Assembly: GCA_013397935.1 (NCBI GenBank)
Contig: VZRN01001772.1
Span: 477,768 to 541,767 of the forward strand
Origin: Dasyornis broadbenti
Lineage: Eukaryota; Chordata; Aves; Passeriformes; Dasyornithidae
Length of the DNA: 64,000 bases
Direction: 5' to 3'
Of this stretch, positions 39,431 to 49,600 are shown in pieces (position 1 is the stretch's first letter; the number at the start of each line of letters is the position of its first letter). The notes below the pieces were generated by a model, which saw only the letters and a list, made by a program, of their open reading frames with translations, was not told the origin of the DNA and did no database searches. The translations under genes and the position numbers were made by a program.

Positions 39431-41049
39431 ATGGAACAGAACCTAAAGAACAAAAAATGCTGTACAAACCTAATTCAGATTCTGCCAGCAGGGATGGAAA
39501 GGCTCATGTGAATTTGGCAGGCCAGAATCAACCCTTAGAAGTTTTAAGCACCTAGAAATAGATGGCATTAGTATAACTAGACTCATAGTCACCAGACAGT
39601 AACACTTGCATAGTTTTTCTTTATCTGGAGTTCTCTCAAACACAAGGTCAATCCTGGAAAAAGCAAACATGCAAATGGAAACTTGACAAACCAACCTGAA
39701 ATAATGTAATTTCATTCCATCTTTAGACATTCCTAAAATTGTTCCGCATGTCAATCTCCTAGTTTAAACAATGAGAACTTCTAACCGCGGACTGATGGCA
39801 TCAGTGATGTTTTCTTTATTCCCATAACAAACTAATCACATACCTCCAGAGAATTAGGTGCTGTAGCCAGTGATTTAGAACACAACTACTCTACTTAGCA
39901 TTTATTTATATACACCAGCAATAGATGCAGTGTTCTGTGCTGGCAATTTCTCTGCCTCCTAAATATTCACCCAAATTGTCATTGTGGATTAGCATTGCTA
40001 TCCAGAATATGGTCCCTAAGGCACGGCCCATGACTGTAATGTTCAAAGGACATTAATAGGATAGTTCAGTAATTTGCCCACATCTCCAGCTCCTCTGTTC
40101 TCTTCCTCTTGAATGGAAATAAAATAACAAGGTTGTGGATTTTTAACAAGCATAGAGGAAAAATCATCAGCGCTAAGGGACCCTGAAGGGGCTGTAAGAG
40201 CAAGTTCCAGTTCAAGCTACTAGAGATTTATAATGCAATTTAAGAAATTAATTCGAAGAAAGTCAATTTTGTTGCCATTCAAGCACAACAAAGCCTCCAA
40301 GCTGCTTCCAAAAGAATCAATGGCTGTTTCCAGTGAGCAGCCTGACCCACAACCACTCTGCTCAGAGATGTTTTGAGCTCCTGAAATGGACCAATTCACC
40401 CTCCATCACCAACAATTTCATTTGCAAACCTGGGCTCAGGAGCAGCAGTGGGTGTCTCAGAGATTTCAATGCAGAGCTCTGCTGACTCAGCTGCCTCCCT
40501 CATTTCAGGATTAGAGCCATCAGCTTGTAGCAGTAGAGGCTTATGAAGCAGCCCAGTTCTTTGCTCATCCCCAGGAGGACTGCAGCTCTCCCCAAACACA
40601 GTTAAGTGATTTTTAAATACAAGGCTCAGTACCTGTCGTGTCACAGTTTCTATGGCAACTGCGCCAGGTTTTTGTGCAGTGGTATTAAATAGCAGTGATT
40701 ATTATTAACAAAAAGGAATTGCAACTCAGTGAAACCTTAAAACTTTAGAATCCTATTGAAATTAGTGTCCACAAGTACTGAAATGCCCCAATAGCTTTTG
40801 CCACTTTTTAAAATGTGTTGAGAGACCTAATTATTTCATTGCTTACAGAACAAAACACAACATTACTACACCCCTCTCAGGGGAAATAATTGGCTGATTC
40901 TGCACAGAGAAAAATAGAGGCAGAGGTGAGATGTGCAAGAAAGACTGTTTATGTTGTGACAAACTAGTGACATCTAAATAGAAGAAAAATAAAGGCCTAG
41001 AATGCAATTACTGGTACATGAGAGATGTGTAGTGTGTGTCATATACATC

Positions 41050-41071
41050 TGTGTGTGTGTGTGTGTGTGTG
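41050..41071. repeat. (TG)11 microsatellite
   Basis: Eleven perfect TG units in intron 2, about 1.4 kb before exon 3. Confidence 0.97.
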
Positions 41072-42439
41072 CAAATTAACAAACTTGAAAACGCTTTTGC
41101 CTTCTACTCATGTGTTGTCCATCAGAGGATCAAAATCATATCTCCAAACCCTACCTAATATATTTTTTTTTCTTTGCGGCTTTTTTCATTAGTTGGCTTC
41201 AAAATAATTGCAAAATAAATAACAATATTATATAGCATTTAGAACAAGCTAGTATATGAATGTAGAAGACGCACTGAAATTAAGTCTGTCTGTTGAGTTT
41301 CTTTCCTTAAAGACTTGCAGTATCACCCATTGCCTTACAGTGTCTAGGTAATAAGCATTGTGCAACCGAGGTGTAGGATGCTGCCCGTAACACTCAGTTA
41401 ACGTATCTTGGCATTTGTGGAGCTTCAGAAAGAACATTTTGACTGTTTTTCCTTCCCTTCAACCAAAATACTCATATTGAGCTGTGCCATATTTCGAGTA
41501 TATTCTCAATACACTAATTTGCACTTTAAAACCCTAAAACAAATCCTACACTAAATAGCGCTTTAAATTGTTTTATAAATGTAAAACCAGTCACACAGAG
41601 AAAACATATGATTCTCAGTCTATCCTCATGGGAATTTGTGGAGCAAAATGGGCAAATCTGACAACCTATTTTCATTATTTACAGCCAAGAGTAAATTTTA
41701 CTCTATCTACTTCCCAAATTCATGGCCTGCTGTAGTGTTTCATGTATGTAGTGTCCTGTGCTGGCATTGCAAATACTGTATGTGTTTCAGAGGAGAACAT
41801 CAGAAAATGGATTGGGGTTCTTTTAAATCCACGTTCTGCTGTCATATTTCCATACATAATGTACTCTGTGTGTCTAAATTGTGTACAGCCATTCTGCATG
41901 ACTGATACCGGAAATGCTATAAAACCATCTGGGTAAATTTTGGGGAGGGGAAGAGCAGGAATTTCCCCCTCAGTAATACCACACATGGGCGTAAACCAGC
42001 ACAAACAGAATATACTCAAATACTAAACCACAACTCTCAGTCCACTGCCTCTCCAGAGTTCCGAGCGACAGTAGGCTCCATGACAAACAGGTCATCCATG
42101 CACCATCCGATGTCATGCGAAAACATACTCTGATTTCTAACCGCAGTCTTCTGCTCACAGGACTAGGAACTACTGCACGCCCCTTTCTGAAAGGGCCCCT
42201 CAGTGCGGACGTACAGGTGGCTGCTGTCACACCTCACGGGATCACCTTTTGTTTCTCCTCCCACTTAACAGCCTTTATTTTATTTTGGTGTAGTGCACAT
42301 GAACGCAGTGTCTAGGACAGATGTGCTACCTTTTAGAGTGTCGCTGTAGAAGTCTTTAGCTGTGAACCCTTAATTTGCAGCTGGAACTCTAATAAACAGT
42401 GCATAGTGTTTCAATAGCCTTCTGCTTATATGTTTGAAG

Positions 42440-42628
42440 ATTCGAAACTGAATGGTGAGGTGGCCAAGGCGGCGCTGGCAAACGAAGACTGTCCCCACAT
42501 AGACCAGGCTATTACGCCTGATGAGGGCCTGCCCTTTACCCGCTCTGGCACTCGGGAGAGATATGGACCCTGCTTCCTCTTATCAACCGGGGAATATCCC
42601 TGCCCGCCTGATGGAGGAATAAGAAAGG
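42440..42628 (+). CDS. KCNC1: KCNC1 exon 3: Kv3.1 cytoplasmic tail
   Basis: This 189-nt exon joins exon 2 by completing a split Asp codon (G|AT) and continues SKLNGEVAKAAL, the diagnostic Kv3.1b tail. It includes NEDCPHIDQA, FTRSGTRERYGPC and a Pro/Gly-rich end before RK. It encodes the cytoplasmic C-terminal region absent from Kv3.1a, which carries axonal-targeting determinants and the Ser (second residue after the junction, S503 in rat numbering) reported as a PKC/CK2 target. The 3' boundary is set by the donor gtatgt at 42629, leaving one G to start the next codon, so both downstream exons join in frame. If unspliced, the frame adds Gly-Met and stops at 42634-42636. Confidence 0.96.
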
Positions 42629-44606
42629 GTATGTAGCTGGGGCCCTGTAACCATGTAGTTAGCAACTGGTTTAAATAACTAAGAGAAAGTCAGCTTAGCT
42701 GTAGCACGCGATAGTGCGCTTGCTGTAGCAATGCACGTTTGGGCTGGAAACCACCACCTGATGTCTGCATTTGGAGTTTCTAACCTATTTCTTTCAGAAA
42801 GAAAAGCCTGAGCAGCTGTAACTACCCCATGCAGCTATGCTAGGTAGTCGAGTCTTCCACCCCAGCTGGTGCAGGAAGTTTTAGTGGAGGATGCTCTACT
42901 GTGTCCTTAAATTAGCCTATCCCCTAAGGAGAGAATGATTAACGTATGATAGCAATGAAGGTTTGCCACACGGAAAGCTCACAGAGCTTACCAGACTCTG
43001 AGGAGAACAGACTTGGAGGTGGCAGACAGAAAAGATAAAACACAAAAGCAAAACATCCTCAAGAAATATGAAACGATTATTGAGTGACCTTAATGGAGCA
43101 CTAGAACAAAATAGATATTCATAACTGGTTAGTTCAACAGAGAAAGAAAAGCATGAACATCTGTTGGCACAGCTATCTTAAAATTGGAGAATAACCCATC
43201 TAAAATCCTTTCATAAATAAATCATTATTAGTTTCTCCAACTTCTGACAGGTACAAATCTCTCAGAAGTAACTGCGTTTTAGTTTGCTAATGATCGGAAT
43301 AGTCTATTTAGCAACAGAAGCAAAATCACATTTTAAAAGCCTTCCCTTCTTAAAACAGACTGTTTTGTTTAAATAATTTAATGTGAGGAAACCGTACAAA
43401 CCCAAAATTAGAGCTACATCTATATGCATCAAAGTTGATAAGGAATGGCAAAATTGGATAAGAACTCACTCTTCAAATCAGTGTTTACCACTGGTGTACT
43501 GTATATAGTATATGATAGAGTCAATATTTTAAAACTGCAAAGATTGTATGATGTAACCATACACTGAGTATGGAGTATAGAATTCCCATGTGCCATTGTA
43601 TGATGGGCAATAGTTATAGTAAATGCCAGTTATAGATAGTGTATGTATTTATAAGTTTAAAGCTTATCATCAACAAAGACTATAGTAGGACCACAAGACT
43701 TTCATATGAAAGTATATCCTCTAAAATTTACCTTTGTAGCAAAGCGTTTTACTTGATTCTGTATTGGATGAGCATTGGCCGTGTTCATTCAGCCTGGGCG
43801 AGTTCAGGTGGTTCCAGTGGATCAGGGGAACACTCCAAATGGCACATCCTTTGGGATGGGGAATGTATGGTTTTCACGATGCACTGCAACTGCCTCTCGT
43901 TCCTGAATGAAACAGAGGCGTGTTGGCTAATGAGTAATATACGTCAGCATATTGTTGGCCTGTTTGAAACACGTTGAGAGCATCTTAATTGTTGTTCCAA
44001 CAAAATTTCATCCATAGTTTGTGCAACTCTCTGTACACTTGCTGAGCTGTTTATGTGCATGCCTGAAAAAGAAGGGGGGGAGGGAGGGAGGGAAACTGAA
44101 TGCATGCAATTTTGGTTTTTTCCTTTTGGTTTGTTTTTTTTTTTAATGCTGAGAACAAAGGAGTAGTATCTCTACAGCAACATATTAAATTCTATATATT
44201 TTGTTGCTTTTTCCCCCTCCTGCCGCACAAAGACAGCAGAAACCTTAATTTTGCCTGCGGTCACAATGCATGAAGTGGAAGGGAGAGGTATGCGTGAGTG
44301 TATGACAGAGACAGAGAAAATCCCTCCCACTGACTCTTTTTTTTTTAGGGTACAACCATGTTGCTGCCTGTAGGATCAATTACATAGCCTGACCATCTTA
44401 AGAAATGATGACTTTTTAAAAAAAAATGTATCTATTTTAAACTTTTTCTGTATTTCAACGGCCTTCTGAGTCATGTTGCAAGCGATACTACTCTCAGCAT
44501 GTCCGTGCATGCAGATGCTATTGAACTGGCTACAATGTTGACCTCATTCTTAGTCCATTCTGTCATTGATCCAATGCTGTACTTTGCATTTTTCTTTTAA
44601 ATGAAG
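42629..44606 (+). other. KCNC1: KCNC1 intron 3 (exon 3 to alternative exon)
   Basis: Intron with CpG-containing sequence just after exon 3 (42700-42745) and a GGGA-repeat tract (44074-44092). TGCATG motifs occur at 44056, 44101, 44267 and 44506. The open frame at 43639-43977 has no recognisable domain. The 3' end has a strong pyrimidine-rich tract ('gcatttttcttttaaatgaag') before 44607. Confidence 0.7.
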
Positions 44607-44743
44607 GTTACGAAATGTCACGGAGCCTTAACAGCATAGCTGGCATAAGTGGAAAAGCGATAGGATTATCCTCAGTGTCTGCGCCCTACAGCTCTCCTAG
44701 TCCAGTGAGACGTTCTTGGTCTCCCATCCCATCTATTTTGTAG
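44607..44743 (+). CDS. KCNC1: KCNC1 alternative 3' exon: Kv3.2a-like tail
   Basis: Joined to exon 3 (G|GT = Gly), this exon encodes 44 further residues beginning YEMSRSLNSIAG and ending RRSWSPIPSIL, with TAG at 44741-44743. The frame, the acceptor AG at 44605-44606 and the shared split-codon phase all agree. From knowledge of the family, the Kv3.2a C-terminus has the same pattern (YEKSRSLN, PY.SP, RRS.SPIPSIL), and Kv3.3 and Kv3.4 carry related tails. The segment is Ser/Pro-rich and basic, suggesting phosphorylation control or scaffold binding, but no function is shown by sequence. No AATAAA precedes the 45428 exon, so it may be read through into the shared 3' UTR or spliced from a cryptic donor at 44818. 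Confidence 0.82.
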
Positions 44744-45427
44744 CATGGATCAGTAGCAGAGAATGGTCTAAAAAGCTTTACTTTCAATTAGCCTATGCGA
44801 TGTTGCATATAGTCCAGGTGACTAAGTCTGAAGATGCAATGTCTCACAGTAGCACCTGCTGGAAACGGTGTTACTTCTGATGCTTAGGTGACAACGCTCC
44901 TAAATAGCATTCAGATGACAATAGGCAGGCATTGGCGTAATACTGGTGGGCCATACGTGCTGCATGGTATCAGTACATAGGATGAAGGGTAGATGCACCA
45001 GATAGCTTCCTTCCTGGTGCATCCTGCTAGTATATGCTTATTTTGGCTAATGGTGGATCTACTGGCTCTGTATGGAATAGGTTAGGTGTTTAGTCGATGC
45101 TGAAACATGCCAACGATGGAAGATTTTGCTTTTCTCAGGATATTTTTGAGCCATAGGAACCCTGCAGGAGTTTGAGCAAACAAGCACAGTAGGATGAAAC
45201 TTTGCATGGGCACCTATTTTAAGCTGAAAGCAATACTCAGACACACTGTAGAGAGGTCTCAGTCTGGCTGACTGCATGGGAAAAAATAATCCTGTTGAAG
45301 AAGATTATGGCTGCCTCTGCATGTAGCTATTTCACCTTTTCCTCCTTCCTTTAACACTAAGATGCCGAGCTTGATGTGAAAAGCGCAGGGAAGAAGCTCA
45401 AGTACTGATTGTATTCTTTACATGCAG
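44744..45427 (+). other. KCNC1: KCNC1 segment between alternative last exons
   Basis: This is intron for the Kv3.1b form and possibly 3' UTR for the alternative form. A candidate donor (cag|gtgact) lies at 44818. TGCATG motifs occur at 44961, 45203, 45273 and 45318, the last about 105 bases before the 45428 acceptor. No polyadenylation hexamer was seen. The minus-strand open frame 45059-45277 is treated as chance. Confidence 0.65.
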
Positions 45428-45492
45428 ATCTTTGCAAAGAAAGTCCAGTCATTGCTAAATATATGCCAACAGAGGCAGTCAGAGTGACCTGA
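45428..45492 (+). CDS. KCNC1: KCNC1 last coding exon: Kv3.1b C-terminus
   Basis: The exon is too short to show as a normal open frame. After the acceptor 'tacatgcag' it completes the split Asp codon and encodes LCKESPVIAKYMPTEAVRVT, then TGA at 45490-45492. This is the known end of Kv3.1b, so the assignment is secure. It closes the cytoplasmic tail that follows exon 3. Exon 3 can join either this exon or the one at 44607, and their products differ completely after the RK dipeptide. Confidence 0.96.
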
Positions 45493-45733
45493 CAAGGCAA
45501 GATGGAGATGAACATTGATGGCTAATAAACATCTCTGTGGAACTGTGCAGGCATAGAAGACCTTCTCATTTGGACAAAGTTAACTCGCTCCATGCAGGTT
45601 TTATGGATGATTCTTCGTGGTTCTGGAGTTGTACTAGAGATGCAGGCTTTTTCTACGGCCAAAATGTAACAAAACTGTAGAAGATTTTTTTTTTTATCTA
45701 TTTTTTTGTTCCATAGCATGACTTGCATGAAGA

Positions 45734-45836
45734 CAAAAATGAAAAGAAAAAAAAAAAACAACAAAACAACACACACACAAGAAACACTGCAAATGTATGA
45801 TTAAGGAGAAAAAAAGAAAAAAAAAAAAAACAACAA
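45734..45836. repeat. A-rich/(CA)n low-complexity tract in 3' UTR
   Basis: Two A runs with GAAAA and CAACAA units flank a short (AC)n and about 35 bases of unique sequence. Such tracts are common in long neuronal 3' UTRs. No known element is recognised. Confidence 0.85.
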
Positions 45837-46425
45837 AGTTATATATTTTCTTTCAAAGCTCTTTACTTTTACATACATTGTTGTAGCCAAAATGTAAAAC
45901 ATTATAAAACTGTACATTTCTTTGCTATGGATCGCTTCTTTTTGTATACAAGATACAGAGTAATGGTTTTAAAAAGTGCAATCAGGCAGTCATCGGTCAT
46001 ATTGACCACGCCTTCACAGTTCATCACACCGACATGGAAATCAAGAACTTTTAATCCAACTAGAAGTGTATAAAAATAAGAAAAACTTTTTCCTGTCTGT
46101 TTTTGTTGGCATGCTTGTGACACATGGGACCTTCCTTCGGACCTGACAGTAACAGCTGGTTAATTTTCCAGCTCTGGTTATGTTGTATTTTATTGATGTA
46201 TAGATCCAACGTAAAGACCCTTCATAAATTGTTCATATTAAGTAATCAGTATGAATTTTAAACAAAAGAGGTGTTATTTTAAAACTGGGACTTATAGTAC
46301 AAAATCAGGAAAATACTCAAGTATAAATGGTCTCAAAGTTTAAGAAACAAGACAACAGCATTGTATGCAATTTAGTACTGAGTAAAATGCATGCACAATG
46401 TTATGCAAAACAATTCTAGCATGAA

Positions 46426-46431
46426 AATAAA
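46426..46431 (+). terminator. KCNC1: Poly-A signal AATAAA (probable)
   Basis: A canonical hexamer about 930 nt after the Kv3.1b stop codon, followed by 'ttttgtatc' and a T/G-containing stretch. It is the first well-placed hexamer of a cluster of three. Confidence 0.5.
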
Positions 46432-46527
46432 TTTTGTATCATGGTTTCAGTGCCTGCTGTATAGTGTAAAGGGGAATCCTTTTCTGAAGCAATCAGGGGT
46501 TTCCAGAGACTTGCTTCTAAAATCTTG

Positions 46528-46533
46528 AATAAA
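46528..46533 (+). terminator. KCNC1: Poly-A signal AATAAA (alternative)
   Basis: Second canonical hexamer, about 100 nt after the previous one; either or both may be used. Confidence 0.35.
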
Positions 46534-46611
46534 TACAGTGTTCTCAACAGAAATGTAGGAGAAAAGCTTGGTATTGCTTTGGTTCTACAATGCTAATTTT
46601 GGTTAGTAGAT

Positions 46612-46617
46612 AATAAA
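46612..46617 (+). terminator. KCNC1: Poly-A signal AATAAA (alternative)
   Basis: Third canonical hexamer of the cluster, within 'gataataaatg'. Confidence 0.3.
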
Positions 46618-46640
46618 TGAAGCCTGCAAACACTTGATAC

Positions 46641-49600
46641 AACCGATGTCTAAAGAATTCACACTATTAGTAATTTTACAAGGGAAGATTAAAAACCCCT
46701 ATAATTATCTAGGTATCTTCCTTTTCCCTCCCCAACAATAATAAATGTTTGTCTTTTTAGCTGATTAAATGAATTCAGTTTTTCTTACTTCTTTGGGCCC
46801 CGTCCTTCACTTGTTCTTCACTGAGCTACACCAGTCCACCTGATACGAAACTGAAAGAAATCTAGGTGTCCGAGTCACGCTTGATTTGCCACACAAAACA
46901 GGCACCAGTAAGAAGTGAGAAACACAATGGGATTAAGTTTCATTTCAGATGCTACAAATGGCAGCTATGGACTATGTGCCAACAGCATTCCAGTTGCCTG
47001 AGCATTTTTGGTAAAGTACTTCTATGAAGGAAGGATACACACCTTTACCCTCACGTGAGAAACTTCAAAAGAGCTGGCAACCTTCTAGGCAAGCTACAGC
47101 ATTTGCAACTGCTGATGGGAATGGAAATGTAAAGGAATAGTATCCCCACAGTCTGAAGGAAGTAGAGATCAAACCCAAAAAAACCCCAGAAGAAACACTC
47201 GTGGCTCTGGTAAGTGCTAAATTATAAACAAAAAAACCCCAACTGCAGCTGGACCTTGTCATCACAAAACTCTACTCCAAAAGAAAAACAAGGAAGACTT
47301 CAAGCTGTGTTTTAGGCATAGAAGAAAGGCTAACTTGAATTTGTACATAATTAGAAAAGTCCTTTGTCGTCCTTGATACAGTATTATGTACTTGATTTCT
47401 ACTTTAGTTTCTCCCAAGAACTATCTTTCTTACACCGTTTCTATGCAGTCATTCTCAGAAGACAGATTTCTTACCTCCAGAGGTAAGATCCAGATTCATC
47501 CAGGATTTGCTTAATGAGCAACTTTTCCTCTTATAATGTATTAGGAATCCAGAAATAGATTTATCTGCCCCATTTTTTATTTAACACTAACTCAAGGGCC
47601 CAGTGCTAATTCTCCATTACCATAAGGAATACCAACAATTCAGCCCTGTAAATCCCATGTAGGTCTTCACCTTCCACTGCACTTTGCATATATTTGAGCC
47701 TTAAAGAATAGGCTGAGTACAGCTGCCATTCTGTGCTACTTTTTACATCCCCCACTCCCATTTTCAATTAGGTTCTCATCTTTGCTTTTTCTCGTTTGAG
47801 GTAACCGTGTCTTTTGGGTGACTTCTATAAACCCTTCAGAAACAGAACCGCACTTCCCATCCACTGCCCTTCCGGAGATGCTCTAAAGCTTAAGATCTGT
47901 TTGACCCCAGAGTTCCCCTTGCACAACAGTGGCAGCTCTGACAACACAGGGAAAGAGGGAAACAAGAGAAGTGGAAAATCTCAGAAGCTTTTGCATTGAA
48001 TCCTAAGAGAAATTTACCACATCCTCCCAGCTGCCTTGCAGTTAAGGAGCTTTTGCTAGGGTATTATGATAAAAACATTAATTCTTCAAGCCTGCCACCT
48101 TCTCCCCACAGGAGGTACATATCTTTATTAAAGCATTAAAACTATACATGTGGGTAGATTCTGACTTCAGGTTTTCAATAATGCCACCAGCTACTTCTAA
48201 GCTCACACCTCTGTAAGGAAGAGTAGAAATTGGTTCTGCAGCTCGGTTACACTCTGCCTGTTTCCTGCTGGAAATGAGCACCTGTATTTCCTCCCCTGTA
48301 AACTCAGCTTTTGGCACGGATTTCCCAGCTCTAAGACCCAGTGCTGGCCCTTCATCTGAACCCATTGGCAATTAGTGGCTTACTGCTTGCTAACGTTTAA
48401 AGCACAACTCAACCACACCTTCTACACATATAGCTTTTCCTCTGACTCCATTTTTCTGTACCACCCTTATGTGTCTCCACAATTGCAATTTCAGACAGAA
48501 GAAATTTCTGAGAAGACGTTTCTGCTTTCTCACTCCAACCAACCAAAAAAAAAAAAAAAAAAATCTAGCTAAAACCACAGTGATAATAGTCAAGCGCAGC
48601 AATCATTAATCTGGATAAAGTGATTTTTCAAGTAAATTGCCTCCTCTCTCCTTAAAGTTTCAGGGCCAAAAAGAAAATACATCACTGGAACAAATGGCTG
48701 CTAGGACAAATGAGCAGACAAATACAAAAGAGAGCAAGCAGGACTAAGGCAAGAGCATTCAAAAACGAACTGAGCACAGAGCTGCTTACGAAAAAGATAT
48801 CCTGAAGATATTACCCTGCCAGTTTCCATTTCCTTTCATAGTTTCAAAACAAGGCAGCCTACTTCTCTGCTTTCCATATATATCCTGGAAGGAACGTTGC
48901 CTCTGAGCTCACACACAAACTACCTTCACTTCATGAAAACATGCTTAAATTATGCAGGTTATTTTTAAGTCACTCACTTGAGTTTGGGCATAAAATACCT
49001 GTCTGATCAGGAGCCTCAAGGCCCCTGCATTAATCTACAACTGTAAGTGCCCATTTTTTCTCTTAGGGAAATACAAATGTTTATTTGCAATCAAGAACAA
49101 TATTTGAATTCAAATCGAACTGAAAGTTAGAAAATTGATCCAGAACTGCATCTCTTGACTTTCTTTATCTGACAAAGCAAATGCTATAAAATGGTATCTT
49201 CCGTGTCTTGGCCTTGCAAAGCCAGGTTTTCAACTCTCAGCATTCACTAGAACATTTAAAAAGCTTCATGCAAGTACATAGGTCCAAACATCTCCAGGAA
49301 CCAAATATTAAGAGCACATCCTCCAAGGCTTCCATTGTTTTTCCTGCTGCCCAAGCCAGAGATTCCTTAGGCAGCAAAAGGCAAAATGTTGCAGTTGTGT
49401 TAGCTCAGCTGTCACCCTGAGGTACCTGCACTGCCTCTGGACTCAAAGGGCTTAGCAGGGATGACACAGCTTGTGCAGAGGCTGCTGACTGTGAGTCACA
49501 CCAGCACAGCAGCAGACAAGGCTTGAGCCTGGGCAAAGCAGCTCAGTAGGAGCCACGCTTTGCTGGGGTGGTGTCAGTGCAAGTGAGTGACTGGAGAAAA

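Larger units (their letters stand above)
37136..42439 (+). other. KCNC1: KCNC1 intron 2, 3' part
   Basis: Non-coding up to the exon 3 acceptor. It contains a MIR-like remnant (39301-39430) and a (TG)11 microsatellite (41050-41071). The last 350 bases before exon 3 carry more CpG than the surrounding intron. The acceptor 'tatgtttgaag' has a weak pyrimidine tract, as expected for a regulated exon. Confidence 0.65.
45493..46640 (+). other. KCNC1: KCNC1 3' untranslated region (extent estimated)
   Basis: A/T-rich sequence following the Kv3.1b stop. It includes A-rich tracts at 45734-45836. Candidate poly-A signals are at 45524, 46426, 46528 and 46612. The end is placed just after the last of these clustered signals and could be shorter, or longer still. 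The minus-strand frame at 45902-46123 has no supported product. Confidence 0.6.

Noticed and set aside
43639..43977. Open frame in KCNC1 intron 3, Gly/Ser-rich middle
   Set aside because: It resembles no Kv3 segment, and its frame and phase do not fit exon 3. Treated as intron.
45902..46123. Minus-strand 73-codon frame inside the KCNC1 3' UTR
   Set aside because: Antisense to a UTR with no domain; probably a chance frame in AT-rich sequence.
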